A stretch of 64,000 nucleotides of DNA from Brevibacillus laterosporus DSM 25 (lineage in GTDB: Bacteria; Bacillota; Bacilli; Brevibacillales; Brevibacillaceae), in the NCBI RefSeq assembly GCF_002706795.1, contig NZ_CP017705.1, positions 1,671,001-1,735,000 on the forward strand. The letters run 5' to 3'. Within the stretch, counting starts at the first letter, position 1; each line of letters opens with the position of its first letter. This document shows, piece by piece, positions 1 to 8,909 of this stretch. Made by a program: the position numbers and the translations under genes. The notes below the pieces were generated by a model. It saw nothing but the letters and a program-made list of their open reading frames with translations, had not been told where the DNA came from and searched no databases.

Positions 1-93
1 TATTTCCTTTGGATTTTTCTCTAATAACTGAGTTACTAGTTCCCATCCCCAAGAACCGGTACCACCTGTAAGTAAGAATGTCTCGTTTTTCAT
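1..93 (-). CDS. NAD-dependent sugar epimerase/dehydratase-like protein, 5' end only
   Basis: Only the first 31 codons are in the window; the gene runs off the left edge. The peptide starts MKNETFLLTGGTGSWG, which has the TGGTGSxG nucleotide-binding loop of short-chain dehydrogenase-type sugar enzymes. The TGGTGS form is typical of the UDP-GlcNAc 4,6-dehydratase group (PseB/CapD/FlaA1), but so short a piece cannot settle the substrate. A GGAGG ribosome site lies about 8 bases before the ATG at 93. The family assignment is an inference from the loop alone. Confidence 0.6.
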   Translation of the reverse strand, partial: MKNETFLLTGGTGSWGWELVTQLLEKNPKEI

Positions 94-202
94 TTGAATT
101 CCCTCCAGCACGTTGTTGCGAATGACTAGGTATATAGTAGTGCTGAAGTGTTACACCAGTATGACAAAAAAAGAAATGATAGGGCAGTCACGCTCAAGCC
201 AC

Positions 203-231
203 GAAAAAAGCCACCCCGGCAGGTGACTTTC
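203..231 (-). terminator. Intrinsic terminator of the 264-707 gene
   Basis: On the minus strand an AAAGTCACC/GGTGGCTTT stem is followed by a run of T. It lies about 35 bases after the stop codon of the minus-strand gene at 264-707. Confidence 0.7.
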
Positions 232-263
232 CATTGAAAAATTGCGTAATTACGCTCCAATGC

Positions 264-707
264 TTACGAACGAACCATCTCTATTTTTACTACCTTAAAA
301 TCTGAGTTTCGCTCTTGTTCTTGCTCCACGACCGTCCAATTTTTAGAGAGTACAGACTGTAGCCAGATGACTTCCGCTTCTTTAAGCTTAATTCCCGATA
401 AATGATCACCATTATGTTGGTAATCACGGTCAGCCATTTGGTTTAATCTAACAGAGATCAAATATTTGATACCATTGATTGTATTAAATTTAATCTGATA
501 TCCTTCTCTTACTGCTTGTTCAAACTCACCCCAGTTCTGTCTTGAGAAATCAAGCAGATTGGAAAAATCGAAGTCATCGCTCCATTTTTGAAAAGCACTG
601 ATATCTCCCTCTTTTAAGACATCAAATAACTCTTTTTCTGTCACACCCTTTGCCCGGAGTACCTCAATCATGAGTGCTTCATTTTGCGAAAGTTTTACTA
701 GAGACAT
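264..707 (-). CDS. Hypothetical protein, 147 aa
   Basis: I do not recognise a family. The protein is soluble-looking, acidic in its N-terminal half and has no signal peptide or membrane segment. It starts MSLVKLSQNEALMIEVLRAKG and has a central region rich in aromatic residues (KWSDDFDFSNLLDFSRQNW). It is followed by its own terminator and precedes the peptide transporter operon, which reads the same way but ends just upstream of it (oppF stop at 734, this start at 707), so read-through from that operon is possible. It is probably a real gene because of its length and the terminator. Confidence 0.6.
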   Translation of the reverse strand: MSLVKLSQNEALMIEVLRAKGVTEKELFDVLKEGDISAFQKWSDDFDFSNLLDFSRQNWGEFEQAVREGYQIKFNTINGIKYLISVRLNQMADRDYQHNGDHLSGIKLKEAEVIWLQSVLSKNWTVVEQEQERNSDFKVVKIEMVRS

Positions 708-733
708 TTTGTAATACCCTCTCCATTTCTGAC

Positions 734-1714
734 TTATTCACTAAACAAGTGACAGGCAACCTGATGACCCGGGCTAATAGATACTAGCTTCGGCTGTTCT
801 TCGACACAGCGTGATGATGCATACGGACATCTCGATTGGAATTTACAGCCGCGAATGGCTGCCAATGGGCTTGGAATGTCCCCTTCCATCATGATACGTT
901 TTTGATTACGCAACTTGGGATCAGCTATCGGAATAGAAGAAAGAAGTGCTTGTGTATATGGGTGTGCCGGATGATCATATAGCTCGTTACTTTCAGCTAC
1001 TTCTACAAGTTGACCTAGATACATCACCCCGATGCGATCTGAAATATGACGTACCATCGATAAATCATGGGCAATGAACAGATAGGTCAGCCCTAATTCA
1101 TTTTGCAAATCCTCTAGCATATTGACAACCTGGGCCTGAACGGACACATCCAGCGCTGAGATTGGTTCATCGCACATGATAAACTCTGGCTTCACTGCTA
1201 GAGATCGAGCAATGCTGACTCTCTGCCTCTGCCCTCCACTAAATTCGTGCGGGTAACGATCCAAATGTTCTTTCTTTAGACCGACACGCTCCAAGAGATC
1301 CTGAATGATTTCCTTCCGCTCTTTTTCTCCAAGGGAATCATGAATATTCATAGGTTCACTGATCAGCTCGAAGACAGTCATCCCCGGATTTAAAGAAGAA
1401 TACGGGTCCTGAAAAATGGTTTGCATTCGTTTGCGAAATGGTTTGAGCTGTTGTTCACTCATCTTCGCTACGTCATGTCCATCAAACAATATTTTCCCAT
1501 CAGTCACATCGAACAGCCGGACGATACTGCGCCCTGTTGTAGATTTACCACATCCGGACTCTCCAACTAACCCAAACGTTTCTCCCTTATAAATCTGAAA
1601 GCTGATGTCATCAACAGCCTTGACATATTTCTTTGTCCCACCAAAAAAACCTTTATTGATTGGATAATATTTCCTGAGACGTTCTACATCAACTAAAATG
1701 TCTTTGGGTTTCAT
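734..1714 (-). CDS. Peptide ABC transporter ATP-binding protein, OppF/DppF type
   Basis: Second ATPase subunit of an oligopeptide/dipeptide importer; it hydrolyses ATP at the inner face of the membrane. Visible motifs are Walker A (GESGCGKS), Q-loop (FQDPYSSLNP), ABC signature (FSGGQRQR), Walker B (FIMCDEPISALD) and the switch histidine (FIAHD). The C-terminal CxFxxRCPYA..C..E region is the oligopeptide_HPY extension of this subfamily. At 326 aa it has normal length. Its start overlaps the end of the upstream ATPase gene by 26 bases and has a purine-rich ribosome site (GGGGGGAAAAGGA). It is the last gene of the operon. Confidence 0.93.
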   Translation of the reverse strand: MKPKDILVDVERLRKYYPINKGFFGGTKKYVKAVDDISFQIYKGETFGLVGESGCGKSTTGRSIVRLFDVTDGKILFDGHDVAKMSEQQLKPFRKRMQTIFQDPYSSLNPGMTVFELISEPMNIHDSLGEKERKEIIQDLLERVGLKKEHLDRYPHEFSGGQRQRVSIARSLAVKPEFIMCDEPISALDVSVQAQVVNMLEDLQNELGLTYLFIAHDLSMVRHISDRIGVMYLGQLVEVAESNELYDHPAHPYTQALLSSIPIADPKLRNQKRIMMEGDIPSPLAAIRGCKFQSRCPYASSRCVEEQPKLVSISPGHQVACHLFSE

Positions 1715-2699
1715 TCCTTTTCCCCCCGATCTCTTCTCCCAGCCAGCATTTCATCCGTTGGTCGGAACCTATCTCGTAAGAAGGCGGAATCTCGCTAAGA
1801 CATTTATCCATCATATGAGGGCAGCGTTCTGCAAATGGACAGCCATTTGTAGGGTTTAATAAACTAGGCGGAGTTCCCTCGATGGGAATTAGTCTTTCTT
1901 TATTTCCCTTATGGTGTTTAGGTAGAGAACGCAGAAGCCCTTGTGTATAAGGATGCTGTGGGCGATAGAAGATATCCTCAACCTTCCCCTCCTCCATCAC
2001 CATACCGCTATACATGACAATTACTCTTGTACATACCTGGGCGACTACACCCAAATCATGCGTGATCAGCATAACTGCTGTATCTGACTGGTTAGCTAGC
2101 TCTTTTATTAAATCAAGAATCTGAGCCTGTATCGTTACATCTAATGCGGTAGTAGGCTCATCTGCGATCAATAGCTCCGGTTCACATGAGAGTGCCATTG
2201 CAATCATCACTCTCTGCCTCATCCCGCCGCTGAATTCATGCGGGTATTGGTTAAAGCGTTCTTCAGGAGAGGAAATGCCCACCTGTTTTAATAAGTCGAT
2301 TGCCTTTTGTTTAGCTACCGACTTACTTACCTTTTGATGCCTCATAATTACTTCTGTCAGTTGGCGTCCAATTTTATATACAGGATTAAGAGAAGTCATG
2401 GGATCTTGAAAGATCATAGCGATCCGATTTCCCCGAATCGCTTTACGCTCTTTTTCTGTCGCTACTAACAGATCCTTTTCACCAAATTTGATCTCTCCAC
2501 CGACAATTTTCCCCGGTTGTGCAATCAGAGAGAGAATTGATTTGGCGGTCACACTTTTTCCACTCCCCGACTCTCCTACAATCCCTATTACTTCACCTTT
2601 TTGAACGGTAAAGCTAACTCCCCTAACAGCCTGCACCTCTCCAGCGCGTGTGAAGAAAGACGTTCTTAAATTCTTCACATCCAATAAAACTTCCGTCAT
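1689..2699 (-). CDS. Peptide ABC transporter ATP-binding protein, OppD/DppD type
   Basis: First ATPase subunit of the peptide importer. It has Walker A (GESGSGKS), Q-loop (FQDPMTSLNP), signature (FSGGMRQR), Walker B (LLIADEPTTALD) and the H-loop (LITHD), followed by the oligopeptide_HPY C-terminus with its cysteines (CPFAERCPHMMDKC). I place the start at the ATG at 2699 (MTEVLL) because GGAG lies 8 bases before it; an in-frame GTG at 2708 overlaps that ribosome site. It pairs with the OppF-type subunit, whose gene it overlaps. Confidence 0.93.
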   Translation of the reverse strand: MTEVLLDVKNLRTSFFTRAGEVQAVRGVSFTVQKGEVIGIVGESGSGKSVTAKSILSLIAQPGKIVGGEIKFGEKDLLVATEKERKAIRGNRIAMIFQDPMTSLNPVYKIGRQLTEVIMRHQKVSKSVAKQKAIDLLKQVGISSPEERFNQYPHEFSGGMRQRVMIAMALSCEPELLIADEPTTALDVTIQAQILDLIKELANQSDTAVMLITHDLGVVAQVCTRVIVMYSGMVMEEGKVEDIFYRPQHPYTQGLLRSLPKHHKGNKERLIPIEGTPPSLLNPTNGCPFAERCPHMMDKCLSEIPPSYEIGSDQRMKCWLGEEIGGKRNETQRHFS

Positions 2700-2743
2700 A
2701 TGACTCACTCCAAGCTAATCATCTTCATTCGTTATATCTATTC

Positions 2744-3589
2744 TTATTCGTCATTCGCTTTTGGTTCAAAGGCTACTCGCAAAACATCTCCTAGGACATT
2801 AAAGCTCATTACTGTAAGGAGAATAAACAAGCCAGGAAACAGAGCTAGATGGGGTGCTTCCCCTATAAATCCTTGTGCGTTGTTTAGCATACTCCCCCAC
2901 GATGAATTGGGCTGTTGAATACCCAGCCCCAGAAAACTCAGCGCCGATTCCATTAAAATCGCAGAAGCAATATTGATCGTCGCTGTCACAATGATAGTAG
3001 ACGAGATGCTTGGAATGATGTGATAACAGATAATTTTAAATGGGCTTTGTCCCGACACCTTGGCGTACAATACATATTCTCGTTCTTTAACAGACAATGT
3101 CTCTGCTCGGACAAGTCTTGCTACATTCATCCAAGTTAAAAGTCCAATGATAATGATCACGGTCTGAATACTAGGCTTTAAATACACACTTAGGATCAGC
3201 ATTAATAAAAAGGATGGGATCGACATTAAAATTTCTACTGTGCGCATGATAATGCTATCGACCATGCCTCCAAAATATCCACTAATCGCCCCAATTGTTG
3301 TTCCAAGTCCAGTAGCGATAATCATAGCGGCAAATCCAACCATTAAAGAAACTCGACCACCATGTAGGGCCCGCGAAAAATAATCTCTACCATAATCATC
3401 CGTGCCGAAAAAATGAGTTTGGCTCATTGCCTGGAGTCTATCCTGAATAACAATTTGATTAGGATCGTATGGAGCAAGAAAAGCAAACAAGGAACCCAGT
3501 GCAAAAACCATTAGAATAATGACTGAGATCAAGCCCAGTTTATTCGATAACAATTCCGTTTTTATGTTATTCCATCTTCTTCTATTCAT
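2744..3589 (-). CDS. Peptide ABC transporter permease, OppC/DppC type
   Basis: Inner-membrane permease subunit. The N-terminus has one membrane segment followed by the OppC_N pattern (FFGTDDYGRDYFSRALHGGR), and the BPD_transp_1 domain carries the EAA-loop region (YAKVSGQSPFKIICYHIIPS) that contacts the ATPase and the SALSFLGLGIQQP motif. The start is put at the ATG at 3589 because a GGAGGT ribosome site precedes it; an in-frame earlier start at 3622 would lie inside the OppB gene without such a site. It is 281 aa, normal for the family. Confidence 0.92.
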   Translation of the reverse strand: MNRRRWNNIKTELLSNKLGLISVIILMVFALGSLFAFLAPYDPNQIVIQDRLQAMSQTHFFGTDDYGRDYFSRALHGGRVSLMVGFAAMIIATGLGTTIGAISGYFGGMVDSIIMRTVEILMSIPSFLLMLILSVYLKPSIQTVIIIIGLLTWMNVARLVRAETLSVKEREYVLYAKVSGQSPFKIICYHIIPSISSTIIVTATINIASAILMESALSFLGLGIQQPNSSWGSMLNNAQGFIGEAPHLALFPGLFILLTVMSFNVLGDVLRVAFEPKANDE

Positions 3590-3593
3590 CTTG

Positions 3594-4544
3594 CTACCTC
3601 CATGCCCTGATTCGTGGATCAACTACGCTGTACAGGATATCTGCCAGTAAATTTCCGATGATGAGCAAGACGGACGTAAACATGGTAATTGCCATAATGA
3701 TCGGGTAATCAAATCCAAAGGCAGCTTTAATACTAAGAGAGCCAATTCCCGGCCAAGAAAATACCGTTTCAGTAATAATCGCCCCAGCAATCAAATCAGG
3801 TAATGACATCCCAAGAAGGGTAATAATCGGTAAAAGTACATTTTTCAATACATGACGAAAAAGAATTTGCCATCGCGTGGAGCCATAGGCGTATTGGATT
3901 TGGACATAATCCTCCTTTAGTTGTCCAATCGTGTTGGAACGAATATATCTCATGTAAACAGACAATTGACCAAAACTAAGGACCAAACAGGGAAGTATAC
4001 CGTGCTTGATAACATCCCAGGTGGAAGTTACCCCAATCGTTCTTATTCCCATGCTGGGAAGAAGATGCAGCTTAATCGCAAAAAAGTAGATGAGAAGCAT
4101 AGCAAACCAAAAAGCTGGAATCGAAATCCCTACATACGAAAACATATTTAAAATACTGTCAATCCACTTATTACGATTTGCCCCTGCTAGTAATCCTAAT
4201 GGAATAGCCAACAAAACAGAGAGAAGTATGGAGGCCCCCATTAACCCTGCCGTTGCCGGTAACCGTTCTATTACCTGTGTCAGCACAGGTCGGTGATTGA
4301 TAAGGGAATAGCCAAAATCACCCATAAACACATTTTTCAACCACATAAAATACTGAACATACCCAGGTCGATCTAATCCCATGCTATGCCGAATCCGTTC
4401 TATATCCTCAAGACTCATTTTGGGAGTAATGAAGGCTTGCAGGGGATCACCGGGAGCCAGCTTTATCAAAGCAAAGCAAACAATAGAAATAAAAAATAAC
4501 ATCGGAATTGATTGAAGAATTCGTTTTACTATAAATGAAAACAT
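3594..4544 (-). CDS. Peptide ABC transporter permease, OppB/DppB type
   Basis: Partner permease of the OppC-type subunit. It starts MFSFIVKRILQSIPMLF, typical of OppB/DppB, with the conserved LAPGDPL stretch after the first membrane segment, the EAA-like loop (YAYGSTRWQILFRHVLKN) and the C-terminal TVFSWPGIGSL motif. It has about six predicted membrane segments and 316 aa. It is separated from the upstream binding-protein gene by 95 bases that contain a strong hairpin, and is followed closely by the OppC-type gene. Confidence 0.92.
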   Translation of the reverse strand: MFSFIVKRILQSIPMLFFISIVCFALIKLAPGDPLQAFITPKMSLEDIERIRHSMGLDRPGYVQYFMWLKNVFMGDFGYSLINHRPVLTQVIERLPATAGLMGASILLSVLLAIPLGLLAGANRNKWIDSILNMFSYVGISIPAFWFAMLLIYFFAIKLHLLPSMGIRTIGVTSTWDVIKHGILPCLVLSFGQLSVYMRYIRSNTIGQLKEDYVQIQYAYGSTRWQILFRHVLKNVLLPIITLLGMSLPDLIAGAIITETVFSWPGIGSLSIKAAFGFDYPIIMAITMFTSVLLIIGNLLADILYSVVDPRIRAWR

Positions 4545-4575
4545 GAATGTCCTCCTAGAACAGCTTCTTGGAATG

Positions 4576-4605
4576 AAAATAAGCTGATCCGAATCAGCTT
4601 ATTTT
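4576..4605 (-). terminator. Hairpin between binding-protein and permease genes
   Basis: A perfect 13-bp stem (AAAATAAGCTGAT and its complement) with a four-base loop lies between the stop of the binding-protein gene and the start of the OppB-type gene. The A/T ends of the stem make it a plausible partial terminator or RNA-stabilising structure. Such hairpins commonly let the binding protein be made in excess over the membrane subunits; that role here is inferred. Confidence 0.65.
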
Positions 4606-4639
4606 CTCCCTTGTTCCCTATAAATGATCTAACTATTTA

Positions 4640-6238
4640 TTATTGCTCATAAATTTTGGACAAATCCTCAAACATAGTCACTGGCTTCGTAACCGCTTCT
4701 TGCAAACCACCAAATCTTTTGTCCACCGCTATAATGGATTTAGGGTAGGCAATTGGATAGATCGGTACATCATCTGCTACTGTTTCTTGGATTTTTTTGT
4801 ACAGTTCAGCACGTTTTGCAGTATCAACCTCTACAGCGGCTTTGGACCATAGCTGATCAAACTCTTTGTTATTGTAGTGCGAATAGTTAAAAGCCTCTGT
4901 ACTAACAAATAGAGATTTGTATGCATCCGGTTCATAGCCCATAATATAGCCACCGAAGGACAAGTCATAATCTTTATTTTTCATATCTTGAGATTTATTT
5001 GAGAACGCTGCCGGATCTAATGGCTGTAGTTCAATGTCAATTCCGATGTCTTTCAACTTCTGCTGAAGATAGAGTGCCTGACTAGTTTGTGGTTTGTTGT
5101 TATTCACATATGCTAATCTAAGCTTCAAATGGTTCACTCCTGCTTTTTTCAGCAAATCCTTAGCTTTCTCCACGTTATATTCATACGTAGGTAATTCCTT
5201 TGTATAGTAAAGCGCATCAGGAGTAAGTAAGGAATGAGCAGGTTCAGCATAATCAAGAGACGAGTACGCTGCATGAACTAATTCATTTTTATCAATAGCA
5301 TAGGCAATCGCTTGGCGAACCTCTTTTTTCTGTAGTACATCGATATTGAGGTTAAAAGCCATGTAAACCAATCGGCCTTCATTATATTTAATTAAATTAA
5401 ACATCTGCATGTCATTCATCTTGTTATAGTCCTGCGGATCGATAAATTTCATTTGAATTTCGCCATTTTGCATCGCTAAATTCGCTGCATTGGTATCCTT
5501 AGTAATACGATACGTAACAGTATCTAAATAGGATTTTCCTGCAAAGTAATTATCAAAACGTTCTAAGGTTACATACTCGCCAGGTTTATATTCCTTAAAT
5601 TTAAACGGTCCAGAACCTACTGGACTGAAGTTTTTTTCGCTCTTTTCAATATCCTCTACATTTTCAAAGATATGCTTAGGAATTGGAGAAACCTGAACCA
5701 AAGCCCCCTCAAAGGCTGCACTGACTTGAGGAAGTACAAAGTCTACTGTAGTATCATCAACCTTTTTTACTTGGATCGGCTTTCCATCTAATACAAACAA
5801 GCTTCGTTGTGGACTATGTTGCTTTTCATCCAAAATGCTAGCAAGCGTAAAGACTACGTCATCAGCAGTCAGCTTTTTCCCATCGTGCCAAGTCAGGTTA
5901 TCTCGCAATTTTAGTGTATAGGTTAAAAAGTCCTTGGATTGCGTCAAGCTTTCAGCTAATACAAATGTTTTCTTCCCATCATTGATTGTAAATAAGGGTG
6001 CAAACAAGGATTGATTAATGGTTAAAGTCACACGATCCCCAGCATAATTCGGGTTAAGTGCACTCGGATCATCGCCAACTGCGATTACCAAGCTTCCTCC
6101 ACTTTTGGGTTTACCGCTCTCAGCTACTGTTTGGCTCTGATCTCCCTGTTGCTGAGGTGCCATACCTTCACTAGCGCAACCGCTAAGAAATAAAAGGATA
6201 CTCATCATAATAGAAATAATTCCAAAGCGCTTCGTCAT
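4640..6238 (-). CDS. Peptide-binding lipoprotein, family 5 (OppA/DppA type)
   Basis: Extracytoplasmic receptor that delivers peptides or similar ligands to the importer encoded downstream. The N-terminus has a lysine/arginine start, a hydrophobic stretch and the lipobox LSGC, so it should be lipid-anchored at that cysteine. The SBP_bac_5 fold is visible in motifs such as LTWHDGKKLTADDVVFTL, GSGPFKFKEYKPGE and the YAIDKNELV region. The ATG at 6238 is preferred over an earlier in-frame ATG at 6265 because GGAGGAG lies just before it. First gene of a five-gene operon; the ligand cannot be told from sequence. Confidence 0.92.
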   Translation of the reverse strand: MTKRFGIISIMMSILLFLSGCASEGMAPQQQGDQSQTVAESGKPKSGGSLVIAVGDDPSALNPNYAGDRVTLTINQSLFAPLFTINDGKKTFVLAESLTQSKDFLTYTLKLRDNLTWHDGKKLTADDVVFTLASILDEKQHSPQRSLFVLDGKPIQVKKVDDTTVDFVLPQVSAAFEGALVQVSPIPKHIFENVEDIEKSEKNFSPVGSGPFKFKEYKPGEYVTLERFDNYFAGKSYLDTVTYRITKDTNAANLAMQNGEIQMKFIDPQDYNKMNDMQMFNLIKYNEGRLVYMAFNLNIDVLQKKEVRQAIAYAIDKNELVHAAYSSLDYAEPAHSLLTPDALYYTKELPTYEYNVEKAKDLLKKAGVNHLKLRLAYVNNNKPQTSQALYLQQKLKDIGIDIELQPLDPAAFSNKSQDMKNKDYDLSFGGYIMGYEPDAYKSLFVSTEAFNYSHYNNKEFDQLWSKAAVEVDTAKRAELYKKIQETVADDVPIYPIAYPKSIIAVDKRFGGLQEAVTKPVTMFEDLSKIYEQ

Positions 6239-6342
6239 GTCTACTCCTCCGATTTTGATCTTCATTTCGGGAATAACGTTAAGTTGTTTTCTAGTATAGC
6301 ACCTTCGCTCAAAAAGGCAAGTAACCCGATCGGAATTAAACC

Positions 6343-6372
6343 ATAAAATAAAATAAAATAAAATAAAATAAA
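6343..6372. repeat. ATAAA pentanucleotide repeat, six units
   Basis: Six uninterrupted ATAAA units lie directly beside the terminator hairpin at 6371-6410. They are about 105 bases upstream of the peptide-binding lipoprotein gene, in its likely promoter region. Read on the minus strand they form the T-rich tail of that terminator (TTTAT repeats). Confidence 0.95.
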
Positions 6373-6410
6373 GCAGTCACTACAGGATAACTACCTGTTA
6401 ATGACTGCTT
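6371..6410 (-). terminator. Terminator with pentanucleotide tail
   Basis: An AAGCAGTCA/TGACTGCTT stem with an inner CAGG/CCTG helix is followed on the minus strand by T-rich repeats. It begins immediately after the stop codon of the short minus-strand reading frame at 6410-6616, which suggests that frame is the end of an old gene. Confidence 0.75.
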
Positions 6411-6616
6411 CATATAGTTGTTTCTACCTCGACTGTCCCATGATGCCCACACCCCGAATAACCAGCACGATTTCCATGAAAAAAACAGGTTGATCTGTTG
6501 ATATGCATGTTCCTTAAAACATTTATATTTTGTTCAAAATAGAGGGCGATCGTTTTCCAGTCAACTGTCCAGGAAAGCAATCGCTCTTCTTTCGTTTTCG
6601 AATAATGTAACAACAC
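6410..6616 (-). pseudogene. Probable C-terminal remnant of an unknown gene
   Basis: An open frame of about 68 codons ends exactly at a good terminator. Its last part (NRSTCFFHGNRAGYSGCGHHGTVEV split over the frame) looks like a conserved C-terminus with Cys, His and Gly residues, but I do not recognise the family. There is no convincing start: the only upstream start codon is a GTG with a GAGG directly adjacent, and a stop codon lies just before it. I read it as a truncated gene rather than a working small protein. Confidence 0.35.
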
Positions 6617-6622
6617 CCTCTA

Positions 6623-6817
6623 TTGGAATCAGTCAAAGCAGAGGAATGTCACCCTCTCGTTAATGACTTTCCCTTTCTATTATTTTTGATAGGCAACAGA
6701 GGGGACCAAGCTCTTTGGCATATCTGGCAGGTTGCCCCTAATAATGGCTGGAGTAATTGGGCCTCTTTAGGTGGTTGGATTGACCAGATAGCCGTAGAGT
6801 CCAGATTCCGTCGATGA
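6623..6817 (+). pseudogene. Fragment of a DUF346/PLL-type lectin repeat protein
   Basis: The frame contains DQALWHIWQVAPNNGWSNW followed by ASLGGWIDQIAV, which matches the repeat of the DUF346 (PLL-like seven-bladed propeller) lectins, where units of this form follow one another. Only about one repeat is left and the frame is broken on both sides, so it is a relic of a longer secreted or toxin-associated lectin. A terminator follows at 6869-6917. Confidence 0.55.
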
Positions 6818-6868
6818 GATACCTCGTAACAGATTTATCAGCTCTTTATGCGTAAGAATAAAAGAAAG

Positions 6869-6917
6869 AAAAAATGGAGATTGAACGTAGACTATCTGTT
6901 CAATCTCCATTTTTGTG
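6869..6917. terminator. Bidirectional terminator
   Basis: A long stem (AAAAATGGAGATTGAAC and its complement) with A and T runs on both sides. It separates the plus-strand lectin fragment from the minus-strand ywbE gene and can work in both directions. Confidence 0.75.
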
Positions 6918-7029
6918 TGTTTAGTAAGAAAAAGGAATGTGTAGCCTGCCTACAGCCTTCTTCCTGAGTTTCTACAAAGGAATTTTCCCCTATCCCAAAA
7001 CATTGCCAGAATCTCAGAACAAACGTAAG

Positions 7030-7230
7030 CTACTCACCCTTGATAATCTCTTGTACTCTACCTACCATTCCGTTCGTTAATCTTACTTTGATCCCGTGCG
7101 GATGCGTACTAGAATTTGTCAGAATATCTTTCACAATTCCTCGTGTACGCTTTCCTGTCCTCTGATCTTGCTTTAAAACAATCTCCACTTCAAGCCCAGC
7201 TACGATCTCACTTCGCTTTTTCCCATCCAT
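7030..7230 (-). CDS. ywbE: YwbE-family small protein
   Basis: A 66-aa protein of the YwbE (DUF2196) family, conserved in Bacillales but without a known function. The hallmark blocks are VEIVLKQDQRTGKRTRGIVKDILTNS (quoted in parts: IVLKQDQRTGK, GIVKDILTNS) and HPHGIKVRLTNGMVGRVQ, which suggest a small beta-barrel. The start is the ATG at 7230 because GGTGAGG lies before it and this gives the usual length; an in-frame upstream start at 7281 would add 17 residues not found in the family. It is monocistronic as far as can be seen. Confidence 0.85.
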   Translation of the reverse strand: MDGKKRSEIVAGLEVEIVLKQDQRTGKRTRGIVKDILTNSSTHPHGIKVRLTNGMVGRVQEIIKGE

Positions 7231-7441
7231 GTCCTCACCGCCTATACCTTCTATTTTGTATTTCCCTAGGTGTTTAATCAAGTTTGCTCTTCCTTCAAAT
7301 AATGGCGATGATAAGATGTAATCCTATCATTTATGCCTCCGTATTCTCTGTTCTCTATACTTCCTGCCATATCTGTTCCCGCTATCGTGGGAGGAAATTT
7401 TTTCTCACAATTATGCTATTATATGATTCTTATCTACCTGT

Positions 7442-8755
7442 TTACCAACGCAGCACTCCGTCCATTTCCTTCCATATTATAAATCGTTCACATTCACGTA
7501 GTGTGCCTGTTCCGATACCGTATTCATCCATCGCCTCAGCCTGTAAATCTAGAAGGTGAAGCATTCCCCCATAGGTACCGACTGCCAGTAAACTCTCGTC
7601 CTCGGACACCGCTATACCAGAAATCGTACTGCCGACAAAATGGCGCCATAACTCCTTACCTTCCTGATTGATAAATCGAACGTAGCCGTAGGCATGACCA
7701 AGCACAGTGCCCCCTGTTAGTGCCACAGCTGCATATACCCTAGACTCCTCATCCATGATCGGCCAATCTTCTATTGCTTTCGCCTGACCATTCTCCACCT
7801 CTTTTAATGGAACACGAAACGTCATTCCATTATAGAAGTGACATGAATTAAACCAAACGCTCTGATTATCTTTAGAAAATAAGCAGTAATGAGGATAGCT
7901 AGACTCTGGATAGAATGTATGGGTCTCTCCAGTTCTCCGGTCTATTAGCACATGGTCACTGGATTGGCTCCCAAAGGCAATCCAACGTTCATCATGGGAA
8001 ACCGAAGCGTGGGGCATATCGATGTCAGTATCCTCTGCCTCATATTCTAAGCACTCCGCAACACTAGGATGAAGAAGAGATACCTGGTCTTTTTCTACCA
8101 AGTAAATTCCGTACCCACTAGCCAGTAACAAGCTTTTCCCGTCTGTAAATGGAATTACTGCCTCCAGTATCGCCTCAGGATACTCACAATCAGCAAGGGT
8201 CTTCAAATCGGGAATTGTTGATTTAATCTGTGTCAATATATCTTCCCAACGAAACACTGCTATTTCTTTTCCCTGTAAATGTCGATCTGGATGACGGATT
8301 AGCCGGATATCCTGCTGACCAACCAAAGCATACACAGAGCCATCCATAGAGCAGCCAACATGGCTTAGCTCTGGAAACTGCTGTATCCCCTCTTCACTCG
8401 CTATGAAAACACTGCTCTTGTCCCATGTTGCTCCTGCGGTGAAGACGACCGTTTTTCTGTCCAGAAATGAAATAGACCGTACAGCCTGCATCGCTTTTTC
8501 AAAATTCATAGCTAACGGCCATGTGGCAGGTGGAAGCTCTTTACGGAGCTGTTGCCATTCCCCCTTCTTATTAGCAGTCTTTATCATTTCAAATACTTCT
8601 TCCGCCAATTGAGTCCTCTGGTCATCTGAGGGATACGCGGGCTCCTGTTTTCCTTCCATCTCTTTCATTTCACGGATAAAACGGTTTACATCTGAAGCAT
8701 ACCGTTTCCCCTCTTCACGCCATGCCGCTGCTACTTCTTTATTTAACCAGTCCAT
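7442..8755 (-). CDS. Beta-propeller-like (WD40/quinoprotein-type) hypothetical protein, 437 aa
   Basis: I do not know a function. The first 90 residues are helical and charged; the rest shows repeated short strands of the form found in beta-propellers, for example SVSHDERWIAFGSQSSDHVLI and SGIAVSEDESLLAVGTYGGMLHLLDL (the latter in parts: AVSEDESLLAVGTYGG, MLHLLDL), which resembles a WD40 blade. No signal peptide or membrane segment is seen, so it is probably cytoplasmic. A GGAGGAGATAGGA ribosome site precedes the ATG. It heads a row of unrelated small genes on the same strand but each has its own spacing. Confidence 0.75.
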   Translation of the reverse strand: MDWLNKEVAAAWREEGKRYASDVNRFIREMKEMEGKQEPAYPSDDQRTQLAEEVFEMIKTANKKGEWQQLRKELPPATWPLAMNFEKAMQAVRSISFLDRKTVVFTAGATWDKSSVFIASEEGIQQFPELSHVGCSMDGSVYALVGQQDIRLIRHPDRHLQGKEIAVFRWEDILTQIKSTIPDLKTLADCEYPEAILEAVIPFTDGKSLLLASGYGIYLVEKDQVSLLHPSVAECLEYEAEDTDIDMPHASVSHDERWIAFGSQSSDHVLIDRRTGETHTFYPESSYPHYCLFSKDNQSVWFNSCHFYNGMTFRVPLKEVENGQAKAIEDWPIMDEESRVYAAVALTGGTVLGHAYGYVRFINQEGKELWRHFVGSTISGIAVSEDESLLAVGTYGGMLHLLDLQAEAMDEYGIGTGTLRECERFIIWKEMDGVLRW

Positions 8756-8909
8756 TCCTATCTCCTCCTAGATGCATTTGGTTAAAACAAGCTGAATTCA
8801 ATTGTTATCCATTATGATTAAACAATGATGTTCATGGAGAAAACGGGTAACATTATCTAACATAGAAATCCCATTCTGTTCCATCCGTCATTTTTATTAA
8901 AGAATAGAT

